NCBI GenBank assembly: GCA_029851415.1
Contig: CM056744.1
Location: 98,241,338-98,305,337, forward strand
Source: Eretmocerus hayati
Lineage: Eukaryota; Arthropoda; Insecta; Hymenoptera; Aphelinidae
Length of the DNA: 64,000 bases
Reading direction: 5' to 3'
How positions within the stretch are numbered: position 1 is the first letter of the stretch; each line of letters opens with the position of its first letter. The notes below the pieces were generated by a model. It saw only the letters and a list, made by a program, of their open reading frames with translations, was not told the DNA's origin and ran no database searches. Positions 9,410-20,242 of this stretch are shown here, in pieces. Made by a program: the position numbers and the translations under genes.

Positions 9410-11607
9410 CAGGCGTAACCCGTTATCTGCGGCTTCCGCATCTGCGGATTCGCTGAGTGCGGATTTTTTCGATGAGACCACTTCCCGCTATGTGCGGTAT
9501 AAAATTCCGTAAATGCGGATGGTTTTCGATTTTGAAAATTTCCCTGGCGAACAACGGAATGTCAACAACTTCAGTTTGTTGACATTTTGGCTGGCTGAAT
9601 TTCAAGTTCAAAATTGAGTGTAAATATTTCTACATTTCTCTTAAAATGGCCCCCTCAAAGAAAGATACAACGGCAAAGAAACAAAATCGGAAAGTGCTAA
9701 ATCTGGCTCAAAAGTTAGAAATTTTGGATAGCTTGAAGAAAGGAGAGAAAATTGCCCATGTCGCAAGAAAATTTGAGGTTGGAGAATCGAATTTCGAAGT
9801 ATACGTGATAATGAAGCCAAAATCCGAAATAGCGCGCAGATTCTTGGCACGCATGCTCAAGTAAGCAAGATCAGCCGTAGTCCAGGTCAAGAGCGGATGG
9901 AGCAAATGCTTTATGTGTGGATCCAAGGAATGGTGAGACAAAACGTGCCTCTATCAACATTGTTGATTCGGGAGCAAGCATTGATCTTCCACAAGTACGT
10001 CACCGAGACATACGAGGCCTGTGCTGGAGAAAAGTTTGGAGCTAGTCCAGGCTGGTTCACTCGTTTTAAAACAAGATTTTCACTGCACAATGTCAGCTTC
10101 ACCGGCGAAAAAGCATCAGCAGATGAGAAAGGTGCTCGTGAATTTTGTTCTTCTCTTGCACAATTCATTGCTGAAAAAGGGTACTCACTCTCTCAAATCT
10201 TTAATGGTGACGAGTTGGGACTCTATTGGAAGAAAATGCCAAAGCGTACATATCTAACTGAGGAAGAGAAGGTGGCGTCTGGGTTCAAAGCTGCAAAAGA
10301 CAGGTGAATTTCTGACGTTCTTAATAAATTACGACTCTGACTCGTGAAATCATCAACGGCTCTTGTTTGGTGTTTCAGATATACATTGCTTTTGTGCGCA
10401 AATGCTTCGGGAACAATTAAGTGCAAACCAATGCTCATTTACCGATCAGAAACGCCAGTCGCATTGAGGAACAAAAACAAGGCTCTACTGCCAGTTTTTT
10501 GGAAATCTAATAAAAGCGCTTGGGCAACGCAAAAGAATGTCACGGAGTGGTTTCAAAATTCATTCATCCCAGAAGTAAGAGAGAAACTAATGAAGGAAAA
10601 TCTTGCTTCCAAAATTCTACTGCTACTGGACAATGCAGGTAGCCACCCAAAAACTTTGCAATCGTTGCACCCAGATGTTGAAGTCATGTTTTTACCACCG
10701 AACACGACTTCCCTCATTCAGCCAATGGATCAAACCGTCATTGCAACCTTCAAAGCCTACTATCTCAGGCGTGTGATGAGGAGGATGTTGAACGTTGTCA
10801 GTCAATCAGAGGTAAGCACTGATGACCCGAAAACTGCAGTAAAGAAATTTTGGAGGCAGTTCAACATCTTTCATTCTATTGGATACGTCAAAGAATCATG
10901 GGATGAAATTAACTCGTCAACCTTGATTGGGTGCTGGAAAAAATTACTGCCAGGTCTTGTGGATGGTCAGCTTTCTCAAGTTGAGCCTGTACGTGATGTT
11001 GTGCACGAAATTATTGGTCTTGCTGGACATGTTGGTGGCGAGGGTTTCTCAAATGTTGAGGAAAATGAGATCTTAGAATTGGTGGAACCCATAGTTGAGC
11101 CTCTGTCAATCGATGAAATTGAAATCATCCTCAACGAGCCCGACGAAGCATCCAAGGATGAAACTCAAGAATCACAGCCTCCCGTATTCCAAGCCAAATC
11201 GATAGCAAAAATCATCAAGATGATCGAAGATGCTATGGATGAAGCTATGGACAGTGACCCAGTGATGGTTCGAAGTCTTCAGTTCAAGCACCATTGTGAA
11301 ATCGCTTTAAAGGGGTACCGCGAGCTGTATGCGGACACTATCAGACGAGCAAAACAAACCCAAATGACCGATTTTTTCTCAAAAAGTTGATCAGTTATCA
11401 ATTTTGTAATAGAGATCGTTATTTATATCACTTTATTTCGTTTATAAACACTATTATTTTTACACTAAAATTTTTTCGAACGAACTTTCTTCCAATCACA
11501 GTCTGTATCCCCCCTTCTCCCATAAGAACAATGCTTCCGTATCTGCGGATTCGGTATCTGCGGCACCTTTCCGATCTGTATCATCCGCAGATAACGGGTT
11601 ACGCCTG
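9410..11607 (+). mobile_element. Tigger/pogo-type DNA transposon, 2198 bp
   Basis: The left end is CAGGCGTAACCCGTTATCTG, with the exact inverted copy at 11588-11607. TA dinucleotides at 9408-9409 and 11608-11609 are the target duplication. Subterminal copies of ATCTGCGGATTCG occur near both ends. TA target, CAG start and a CENP-B/DDE_1 transposase together identify the Tigger/pogo group of Tc1/mariner. It is inserted in the Ginger-like element. Confidence 0.92.
9646..11390 (+). pseudogene. Tigger/pogo transposase (CENP-B HTH + DDE_1), one frameshift, one 75-bp intron
   Basis: The start is ATG at 9646 (MAPSKKDTTAKKQ). The N-terminal Psq-type HTH (KVLNLAQKLEILDSLKKGEK) is followed by a frameshift near 9795, after GESNF. 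The shifted frame continues RSIRDNEAKIRNSAQ into the CENP-B-type HTH (GWFTRFKTRF). The catalytic core has D in FNGDELGLYWKK (about 10205), D in LLDNAGSHP (about 10630) and D in SLIQPMDQTVIATFK (about 10720). A GT-AG intron at 10304-10378 splices AAAGACAG to ATATACATTG in phase with RYTLLLCANASG. The C-terminus ends QTQMTDFFSKS, typical of the family. Apart from the single frameshift the gene is complete, so the copy is recent but probably inactive. Confidence 0.9.
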
Positions 11608-11632
11608 TACACCTCGATATTGTTGAGACCTT

Positions 11633-11842
11633 GATTTCGGACATTTACGGAGGCGGGTCAGTCAATCCTGGGATTAACTAGTCAATGTCCGAATTACCTT
11701 CATCTATTCAACATTGACTGGATGAAGTAGTCAATGTCGGACATTGACTAGTTAATCCCAGGATCGACTAGGCTCACCAGTCAATCCTAGGATTGACTAG
11801 TCAATGTCCGACATTGACGGATTTCGGACATTGACTGTAACA
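11633..11842. repeat. Right terminal inverted repeat of the Ginger-like element
   Basis: Mirror of 8436-8650 ending CATTGACTGTAACA. It contains palindromes CAATGTCCGACATTG and CAATCCTAGGATTG, separated by ACTAGT-like spacers. These are plausible transposase-binding arrays. Confidence 0.75.
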
Positions 11843-11846
11843 TATA

Positions 11847-13207
11847 CACAACTATTGTGATGAAACTGTGCAGGCATACAGTGATAAGAAATTTATCAGG
11901 ACTTTTCGACTTCCTAGAGAAGTAGTCAACACGTTGATTGAGAAATTTGCAGAAACCGAATACTTCGAAGGAATGGTAATGCAATCAATTTTGAATCGTT
12001 AAATTTTCATTCTTTCTTGAATCAGTTTCTTTGAAAATTGCTTGCTTTGACCGTTCACTTACTAAGAATCTGTTATCCCTCAGACAGAGAGGAACCAGAA
12101 ATACCTCCCCATAAGCAAATCTACTGCTTTTTGAGGTTTGTTGGACATCAAGTAGCCACATACGAGGAATAAACTTGACCTAGCACCAGATACAGCGTAC
12201 AATATCATTACTAGGGTTGCTGAGTTCCTCATAAGTTCCACTCTTGAATATGTGAAATGGCCCACTGCGGCTGAATTTAATGTCACCAAGGCTACTATGA
12301 GCGAAAATCTAGCTTGAAAGCAGTGGAAGGTTCCATCGATGGAACACAAATTCATATAAACAAACCTCAAGACAATCCAGGATGCTATCTAAACAGAAAA
12401 GGATATTACTCTATCCAAGTTCAAATAGTATGTAATAATCTGCATAGAATCAACAGTTTTTTGGCTGGATATCCTGGTTCAGTACATGATGCTAGAGTCA
12501 ACAGGATATCTGGTGTCTTTCGAAAATTGGCTGAGATGGACAATGGTGAGTGAGAATGAGACTTACATTTCTATGTTATCACAGCTAGAAAGTCAATCTA
12601 TCTTTCAATCTCAGTTTTGTTGAGATCTTGAACTCCTGTTTGTCTTCTTGTTCTAATAAGATACCTTTATGATGTTGCTCATGTGGTGATCGTCAAAAAT
12701 TTTGTTCCAAAGATGGTTGGTTACTGGGAGATCCTGCTTATCCATGTTCAAAGTACCTTGTCACACCTTTCAAGGATAATAGACACTTGCTCTCATATCA
12801 GAAGGAATTCAATAAAGCTTTGTCGCAATGCAGAGTTGATTCAAAGCCCCCAATGGGATCTTGAAACAGAGGTGATTATTCATTAATCCATGAAGAAGTT
12901 TGATATATCTGTGGATATGTTGATATATTTGAACTCTAACAGATCTAGGATACTGTACCACTGGAGAATGCAGCCTGCCATGAGGATACTCAAAGTGATA
13001 AGAGCTTGTATAACTCTGCATAACATGGCTCTCATGCAGGGTGTAGAGTACTGGGAACCATCCCCTGAGATATGTGGCTGTAAGGATTGGTACGGCCATC
13101 CTGATCAGTTTGTGGGCTCAGATGACGACTCCGATAGCTATGATGAAGTGGATGACAGAGATGGAGTTCACTTCAGAAATACTCTAGCGATGAGCTTTAT
13201 GATGTAG
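11847..13207 (+). pseudogene. PIF/Harbinger transposase (DDE_Tnp_4), 3' part
   Basis: The reading just after the insertion, SDKKFIRTFRLPREVVNTLI, is the typical N-terminal Harbinger segment. With frameshifts, RFVGHQVATYEE (about 12130) and NIITRVAEFLISS (about 12205) follow. Catalytic D1 lies in SIDGTQIHI (12338) and D2 in AGYPGSVHDARV (about 12488). GLLGDPAYPCSKYLVTPF (about 12715) and ACITLHNMAL (about 13010) complete the order. The third acidic residue region is not recognisable, and several stops and frameshifts are present. The second ORF of such elements is found on the minus strand at 15675-16052. Confidence 0.85.
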
Positions 13208-14062
13208 ATATTGTTTGATTGCAACTCATCTTGAATCACTTTAGTCATTACAATGAAGGCTGTAATGAGATGAATGAGAAATGTGGCATACAAAATTGAA
13301 AAATTTTATTGAAAGTACCTTGCTACAAATGTTGACATTTTCAGCTTTGTTTCTACATTCTTAATCAACCGATAGCAAAAACTTAGGATCATATCAGTAT
13401 ATCTCATTTTTCCACAAAATGAGACATCATTATGAATAAGTCAACTGACTACAATCCTTTCCCATAAATCTCGGTGAATACAAACCAGCAGTATTCAAGA
13501 TATCAGGTAACTCATCCTTAAACTGCACGATACACATGCAATCAACCCTTACGCGTGTATTATTTGTCTATTCAATTTCCTTTGCGTACAAATACAAATA
13601 CTCCAGATAAAATGCTGTATGACCTGTCTGATTCTCATCGTTCATCTACAATAGCATCATATCACAGATTGAATGGGCTTAAAAGAATAATATTACTTCA
13701 CCAAGTCATGGAAGGGCTAACACAATGGTCGAATCTTGTGAAAAGCAATCGGACTACCATGATACAGCATCCTTTGTCAAATAACAAAATCTATGAATTC
13801 ACACTCTAAGTGAACTGCTAAGAATGATGAAGGTAAAATGTAGCATTGGAAATCTCCAAGTATTCAGTACGTACACCGTCTTTCATAGTGTCCTAAAATT
13901 TCCAGGGTTATCAAAACGAGACAAGTATGTCTAACTGCTTACAACAGTTGAATCTTATTTCAAACCCCTACGAGGTTGGTGACGTAACTGTAGATTACCC
14001 CTAGCTTGTGTGCAGGCTACAGAGATAAAATCTAAATTTGGTTCTTCTTTAATTCCTAGCGG
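13208..14062. other. Intergenic part of the Harbinger element, no gene seen
   Basis: This lies between the transposase and the convergent Myb-like ORF. It holds only short frames without motifs (for example 13555-13809). Confidence 0.4.
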
Positions 14063-14601
14063 AACAACTCAATTACATAGTAAAGTTTTATCGCTCGTAT
14101 TCTGTGTTGTTGGGATCAGATCAGATGATTTCGACCGATTAAGTCGTCAGATGAAGTCGTCTAATACACGCGCATCAATGTGCTGATTCGCACCATAACA
14201 TCTAGATGGAGTCCAGACTATCCGGACTCCAAGTGTATTATCCATCCTCCCCTTTCATATAGGGGCAATATCCACACTATTCAAAATCAGTTCCCTTCAA
14301 ATTTTCATATTCATCATACAGTGTCAACAACAGATTCCTCCGTCGTTGTTCTGACGAGGCCAACGGAGGAATCGGGCCGAAACACACATTTACAATAGTA
14401 TCAATATTCGAGACATCCATAGTTCAATAGTAGATTTAGATCTGCGAAATGTATTTCTAGTCCCATGAGGAGTGATAGAGGCACGAATTGTGTCAGCTCT
14501 TCATGCGAGACTAAGAGAAATCAAATCAAAGATTTGAGTCTCTTCTTGCTCGTCAAAATCGGTCGAAATCATCTGATCTGATCCCAACAACTCAATTACA
14601 T
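14063..14601. mobile_element. ~520-bp insertion with 35-bp inverted repeats
   Basis: A 16-bp direct repeat, AACAACTCAATTACAT, occurs at 14063-14078 and 14586-14601. Between the copies lies an inverted repeat that starts GTTGTTGGGATCAGATCAG at 14106 and pairs with 14557-14591. A small hairpin GGAGTCCAGACTATCCGGACTCC is at 14210. The element class is unclear: a 16-bp direct repeat would suit a retro-insertion, whereas the inverted repeat suggests a DNA transposon. Confidence 0.5.
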
Positions 14602-14969
14602 TATCACTCGGTAGTCCAACTAATGAATTAATGTTACTTTATACTCCTGAATGAAATACCTCACAGATAGAGAATAAATACTAGAATTGGTCATAGCTCC
14701 ACTAAATATCATAGAATCAGATTTGAATGAAAATTCGAAATTTTGAGTACGATTAGTTATTTGGTGGCAACTACCAAAATCTCTGTCAGTATTTCTATAA
14801 CCTATACACAAGAGACTGGTTGTAAATATTACCAAAAAATACTGCTTAAACTGCGAATAGTTACCATGCATAAAGCCAAAGTAATGAGATTTTTCAGACG
14901 AACTATAAAATAAGTGAATAAACGAGTCAATGACAATTTTTCAGAATCGGACAGACGGGAGTTGACATT

Positions 14970-15290
14970 ATTCCTCGCCATCATTCTGGAAGATAATTTG
15001 GGAGATTAATAGAGGTATCTGGAAACTTTGCCTTCACCTTCTGAGCTTTCAAAGCTAATCCAAATTTCATGAGCTGGTAGATCTCATTCTGACTATTCTC
15101 TCTCATAGCTAGCTCTTTCTTCTTATTCTCTTCCTTCATAGCTAGTTTTTTCTCTTCAATTCAATCAGAGTATCTTTCTTCTCCAAATTTTCTTTGTAAT
15201 CCTTCTCACGAACTCAATCACCAGACTGGGTCATGTTCAGATTATATTTCCTCTTTTTGAGACACGGCTCAGAAGATTTCCTAGAAGAAT
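14970..15290 (-). pseudogene. Decayed coiled-coil C-terminus of the Myb-like protein
   Basis: The minus strand reads as Lys/Glu-rich coil, for example KENLEKKDTLIELKRK, KEENKKKELAMRENSQN and QLMKFGLALKAQK, with interspersed stops. This matches the basic/acidic C-terminal tail usual for Harbinger Myb-like proteins and lies downstream of 15675 on the same strand. Confidence 0.5.
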
Positions 15291-15674
15291 GAAGGAAAGT
15301 CATTGAGAAATGTGTACATATGAGCACCTAATGTACAAATTCATGTATATATCTGGAGACAGATGTGTCAGCTTCAGATAGTTATCAAGCTATCATTCAC
15401 TTCTCGATATCTGCAACATCAAGGCTAGAAATTTTGTTTGGATCTTTATCTATCATTTCTAAAGAATGCCTTTCTATATTTCCAATTACTTTCGATTAAA
15501 CATTGAAAATGGAAGCATGCTTCTTTCCGAAAGCTTCAATCAATTCACTGCGAATAAGAAATGTTGAGTCACAAACTTTTCACGTGTGAAATCCATTAAT
15601 TTTACTCACTTTTCATGAGCAATATTGATTCTTGCAGCACCACTTTGGCGAGGCCCTTGATTGTCTACTTTAGT

Positions 15675-16052
15675 TTAATGATTCTCTTCAAGGAGAAAAA
15701 GCTTGGATTGAATTTGCGATGGTTCTAAGATGTAACCAAGCACTTTCATATCCTCAGCTATTTTCGAGAGAAACATCGTCTTGGTTGAAAACCGTCCACT
15801 TTCCCATCTGGTTTTGTGTTCCTTGTATATAACAGGTAATAGTTTGATCATAGCTTCAGACCACTTTAGACTCGTAGGACTAGTTTTTGGACATCCTTGG
15901 TCATCAAGTATTGAGCTTGAATCTGAACTCTGATTTTGATTTTCCAAAGCTGATTGAAATGGGATTCCACCATTCATCCGGTCATGGTTGAGCTCCCCTG
16001 ATTCAGTGGCTATTGGTGCTTTCACAATATTGTAGCTACTGTTGTTATTCAT
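15675..16052 (-). CDS. Myb/SANT-like DNA-binding protein of the Harbinger element
   Basis: ATG at 16052-16050. The acidic/Ser N-terminus is followed by a Myb/MADF-like trihelix (LKWSEAMIKLLPVIYKEHK, then GRFSTKTMFLSKIAEDMKVLGY) at about residues 60-115. PIF/Harbinger elements encode such a protein next to the DDE transposase, often on the opposite strand as here; it assists nuclear import and DNA binding of the transposase. The frame stops early, after IQSKLFLLEENH. Confidence 0.75.
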   Translation of the reverse strand: MNNNSSYNIVKAPIATESGELNHDRMNGGIPFQSALENQNQSSDSSSILDDQGCPKTSPTSLKWSEAMIKLLPVIYKEHKTRWESGRFSTKTMFLSKIAEDMKVLGYILEPSQIQSKLFLLEENH

Positions 16053-16174
16053 GATATTCTGTAGATTCTTGGAATTGACCGGGAGGCTTTAATGAAGACA
16101 AAAATGTAACTCTTTAAGAGCCTTGAATGCTACGAGTTCCGCCTTTTACCATAACAGGGAGCTCGTTTGATGAG

Positions 16175-16822
16175 GCCATGTGTTGCTAGGGGGCGGCTCA
16201 CTAGGGAGTAGCCGTGGACAATGCCGGCTAATACGGCTAGTTTTGCGACAAATGCGCACTACTGCGAGAGACCCACCACAGGTGCAAGTAGACTGAAGTG
16301 CCAAGAATGGCCTCGCTGAGATTTGAAAGAGTAGCATTTGTGGGGCCATGTTCTACTCCAAACTACTTTACCGCCGCTGGCAACTATTTCTGGCTACTGT
16401 AGAGCTTGCGTTGCGGACCCAACAAGCGACCAACAGTAGTCAAATAGTAGCTCAAGTAGCCATGAGTGGTCCGTATAGGGCGAGGGAGTACCGCTGTCCT
16501 GCACTGGGTTCCAATGCCAGCTAATATTGACTACTTCCAACTACTCTTCCCTGTACGGAACACTCGTGGCTACTTCGAGCTACTATTTAACCACTGTTGG
16601 TCGCTTGTTGGGTCCGCAACACAAGCTCTCCAAGAGCCAAATGTAGTTTGGAGTAGAACATGGTTCCAAAAATGCTACTCTTTCAAATCTCAGCGAGGCC
16701 ATTCTTGGCTTCGTCTGTCTACTTGCGCCTGTGGTGGGTGTCTCGCAGTAGTGCGCATTTGCCGCAAAACTAGCCGTATTAGCCGGCATTTGCCACGGAT
16801 ACTCCCAAGTAAGCCGCCCCCT
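16175..16822. repeat. Fold-back MITE, ~300-bp arms
   Basis: The left arm starts AGGGGGCGGCT at 16175. The right arm ends AGCCGCCCCCT at 16822. Shared blocks include GCCGGCTAATACGGCTAGTT and GTTCTACTCCAAACTAC. The arms meet near 16510-16540 with internal TAGTCAAATAGTAGCTC-type sub-repeats. The flanks contain similar TGTTGC strings but no clean TSD. The 185-codon frame at 16466-17023 lies across it and is judged spurious. Confidence 0.75.
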
Positions 16823-16955
16823 GTTTGTTGCCCATGCACAACATTTGGTTCGATGGTGACGAGTAAACCAGCTTCCAAGTTGTTGTTGTTCACGACACCT
16901 TGGGATCCATTGAGGTTATATGGATTCATAAGAGACGTTGGCTGGTTGAATAAAA

Positions 16956-17190
16956 TTAATTTCTCATATAGCCAAAATACAGCAGAAATTCAATCAACTC
17001 AGATTGACGTAAGGGGATGTTGAATGGTAAAGTACCATTTGTGGCTGCATAGATAAGATTTCCAACAAGTTTGAGAACGCCATCCTTGAAACACGTATGA
17101 TTTCTCGATGTCGAACCACACAAGATATGCCCATTGTTATTGACCACTTCAGTGCCACAAGAGGCACAAAATTTTTGTGGCTAATTACAA
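16956..17190 (-). CDS. Unrecognised ORF fragment with a possible zinc ribbon
   Basis: The minus-strand reading contains CASCGTEVVNNNGHILC followed by NHTC. The two Cys pairs could bind zinc. A hydrophobic helix-like region, GVLKLVGNLIYAAT, follows before the stop. No family was recognised and the start is not determined. It may be a host or transposon remnant. Confidence 0.3.
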
Positions 17191-17360
17191 AACGGTCATT
17201 TCGAGAAAAACGATGAAAACTAACTATATCATGCCCGTGGCATGATTCGATGCGCATACCTGGCTTATTTCAAAGGTTTTGACATCCCCAAAACAACCGC
17301 ACAGGAATTGGAAGGTAGCTGTCGATTTTGAGAGGTATACAGCCATTCAAAAAAATGTAA

Positions 17361-17960
17361 TTAGGCCCTTTCTCCCAATACTGGGTCAATTTTTGGGATA
17401 GTTGGTCCACTAAAAGTTGGATAACGTTGTGAAATCGAGTTCAATGGCCTCCAAATTTCATCAGCATATCTATGGGTATGTCACACAAGATATCCAATTG
17501 CGATTCAACGTCTGAATGCATTTTCATCGATTCTGCACGTGAAAGATGGTTCCATTGAGTGTGTGAAACTGAGGTCACTCAATATTCACTTAGCAAGCAT
17601 GAAGATACATTTTTTGAAGGCCAAAGAACATGATTTGATAGCCAGAATTGGTAGAAAAGAGATATGGAGGTCATAAGAATTTTTTTAAAATTTCTTCGTA
17701 AAAAATTAGGCCCTTTTTACCAATACCCCACCACTTAGGCCCTTTATCCCGATATCGATAGTGGAGTTAGGCCCTTTTAAACGAGTTTTTCCGGTGACTT
17801 AGGCCCTTTTTACCAATATTGTTGCACTTAGGCCCTTTTTACCAATAATGTTGCACTTAGGCCCTTTTCACCAATACTGTTGCACTTAGGCCCTTTTTAC
17901 CAATACTGTTGCACTTAGGCCCTTTTTGCCAGTACTTCTACGTTGAGGCTCTTTTTAACA
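17361..17960. repeat. TTAGGCCCTTTTTACCAATA minisatellite
   Basis: A core of TTAGGCCCTTTTTACCAATA plus CTGTTGCAC recurs with ~30-bp spacing at 17706-17935, with weaker outlying copies at 17361 and up to about 17990. The same TTAGGCCCTTT core appears as palindromes at 51180-51390. Confidence 0.85.
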
Positions 17961-18238
17961 ATACCCTTGCAGTTGGGCCCTTTTTTCGAAGAAAATTTTC
18001 CTGTTGTTTGGGCTCTTTTAGAAAATCTTCGAGGTCTTGGTGGCTTTGTGGGTACCTCTCTCTGCAGTGATAAGATCCTTTTACTTAGTCACATTCGTGC
18101 TGAGATTCGATTCCTAAACAAAACTCTCTTCCGGAGTCTCATTGTTATAATCTTTTGAGGGGAATTCGGAGGTGTCTAGTTTCCCCAGTCAAACAACAAT
18201 AAGATGAGAAATCCAATCTGTCGGAGATATGATTTTCC

Positions 18239-18641
18239 AAATAAAATAATTAAAAAAAATAATTTTAAAAATTCGCTTTTATGAACATAATAGCAACGCA
18301 AAATGTGAAAATAATCTTGAATCTCCTTTCTGCATCTAGCATAGATGTTGGCTAAGTTTACTGACTTACATGCTCCAAGATGTTCATGATTTTATGAATA
18401 AATATGACAAAAGCGTGGGTTATAAACTTGATTCATCAACATTAGTCTTCATGATGTAACCCACGCTTTTATCATATTTATTCATAAAATCATGAACATC
18501 TTGGAGCATGTAAGTCAGTAAACTTAGCCAACATGTATGCTAGATGCAGAAAGGAGATTCAAGATTATTTTCACATTTTGCGTTGCTATTATGTTTATAA
18601 AAGCGAATTTTTAAAATTATTTTTTTTAATTATTTTATTTT
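18239..18641. repeat. Near-perfect 400-bp palindrome (fold-back MITE)
   Basis: Arms of about 180 bp pair from AAATAAAATAATT at 18239 to its complement ending near 18641, with very few mismatches (for example GAACATAAT against ATTATGTTTATA). The loop lies between the AAAAGCGTGGGTTA and TAACCCACGCTTTT blocks, about 18413-18465. There is no coding potential and no clear TSD. Confidence 0.85.
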
Positions 18642-19954
18642 CATATTTTTAGTTCATATCTAATAATTTAAAATTGACCATAATTCAAAAAATTTAATAT
18701 CAGGCTAAAGCTTTGGATAATCTTTGAAATTTCTCTGGCTGATTATAATGAAGAGATGTATCCATTTCTGCATAAGTATTGGGATAAAAAGGGCTGTAGA
18801 GTACAAATGGATTAGTCAGGAGTGGAGCGATCAGCCACGGTTGATCCCAAATTATGCTTCTTGTCATGTACAGCAAACCGGTAACTTTGTAACGAATGCC
18901 AAGTTATTGGCAAATCAAATTCAGGAGGCTGTATATAGCTTATTGACAACATCAGTATATCTCTATCAATTAATATTCCATAACACTTTACAAGTCAGAG
19001 CTCAATCATGAATAGGGATATCTGCTAATTCTAATCAGTCGAGCGATGCTTCATGCTTGTAAGAAACTGAATAATCCTTGAGCCCTCTGTGCCTGCTGAT
19101 ACCGGACTAATACTTTGTTATTAGTGTTGCAGAATTGTAAACATCTACACAGAAACCATTGGAGTGGTGGAATTTAGTTGAAAATGACTGCTAAATTTTT
19201 GTAATGGATGTGTCAGTGCTAGAAAGCATCCTTAGGAGTGTAAACGAACAAGCATTTGGTGCGCATGGAACTATTGCAACTGATGTTCACAACAAAAGTG
19301 GTCTATTCCGTCACCAATCTGGAGTTCTGAGCAATGGCATACCTAATTAACATTTAGGAGAGAGATTGGTGGCAGTTACTAATCAATTGACACACAGTGT
19401 CCCATGAAATACAATTCATCACTCTGTTACTGCTTGATGAAAACTGTGACTTGATTCCTCCACCGTATACAAAACTTGATTGCGTACTAGAAAATTTAGC
19501 TCCTCACAGCGATGAAAAAATATAGAACCATCAATCACCTGTCAGTAATTCTACTGGTCTGAACATTTGTTTCTAATACTCTTCTCAATCATCTGCTTTG
19601 ACACTGTTCACAAATTCATCTACAAATTGATGAAGATGAGAGTCATCGCAGGATAGATCCAGAACTGGAACACATTAATGAAATCACTTCATCACACAAA
19701 ATATCTGCACTGAGCTGCAACCTGCAACAGCATCATATCACGCGATGAACAATCGTAGAGGTTATGGGTATGTAATTTTCGCGGCGTGCAGCAACAATAA
19801 GCGGGCAGCTCGGCCAGGCCGGCGGGCGAGAGCATTGCTTTTTACCGTAATCACTGATGATCATTTATTAGTGCAAATTCGAAAGATAGCGAGGATCTCT
19901 CAGCATCTCCGGCTGATCGGCTGATGTGCTATATGGTGCTATATATGTGCTCTG
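18642..19954. other. No recognisable feature; left flank of the giant element
   Basis: Short frames only (for example 18724-19011), without motifs. The last 200 bases are the target-side flank of the hAT palindrome. Confidence 0.4.
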
Positions 19955-19962
19955 CTTACAGC
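19955..19962. other. Left 8-bp target-site duplication CTTACAGC
   Basis: Identical to 49531-49538, and directly abuts CAGCGTTGG on the left and CCAACGCTG on the right. Confidence 0.9.
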
Positions 19963-20060
19963 CAGCGTTGGCAGTCTAAAATACCCAACTCGAGATACGT
20001 ATTTCAGAGGTATCGGAGACCTCTGAAATACCTCTACCTGCCTTCCGAACATTCGGAACC
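19963..20060. promoter_or_regulatory. hAT terminus with subterminal inverted motif
   Basis: After CAGCGTTGGCAGTC comes a 12-13-bp hairpin: GTATTTCAGAGGT and ACCTCTGAAATAC separated by ATCGGAG (about 19999-20031). Short inverted motifs close to the ends of hAT elements are typical transposase-binding sites. Mirrored at about 49457-49530. Confidence 0.55.
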
Positions 20061-20242
20061 CGCGCGCTGCGCCCTCTTTTCACGTCCCGAGACGAGATCT
20101 TCTCTATCGACGCGCGACGAGCGATCCGATATTCCGATTCCGTTCCGCTTACTTCGAAAGATTCTGATCAGCCAGATCTCTTCCCTCGTGGTTGTTGAAA
20201 GTGTAGGCATTTTTCACCAAAAGTCTATTTGACAGTTTCGAC

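Larger units (their letters stand above)
8436..11842. mobile_element. Ginger/KRBA2-like DNA transposon (deletion derivative) carrying a Tigger insertion
   Basis: The ends read TGTTACAGTCAATG and CATTGACTGTAACA, flanked by TATA at 8432-8435 and 11843-11846. TGT...ACA ends and a 4-bp TSD fit the Ginger superfamily. The terminal inverted repeats are about 210 bp and built from variants of CAGTCAATGTCCGACATTGA and GTCAATCCTAGGATTGAC. Without the nested Tigger (9410-11607) only about 1.2 kb remains, holding just the C-terminal end of the integrase-like transposase. The copy is non-autonomous. Confidence 0.8.

Noticed and set aside
10344..11390. Tigger exon 2 frame taken as a separate 348-aa gene
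   Set aside because: Its first codons lie in the intron. The splice site at 10378/10379 and the continuous DDE_1 domain show that it is the second exon.
16466..17023. 185-codon frame as a gene
   Set aside because: It spans the arm and flank of a fold-back MITE and shows no domain; the same stretch reads open on the other strand too.
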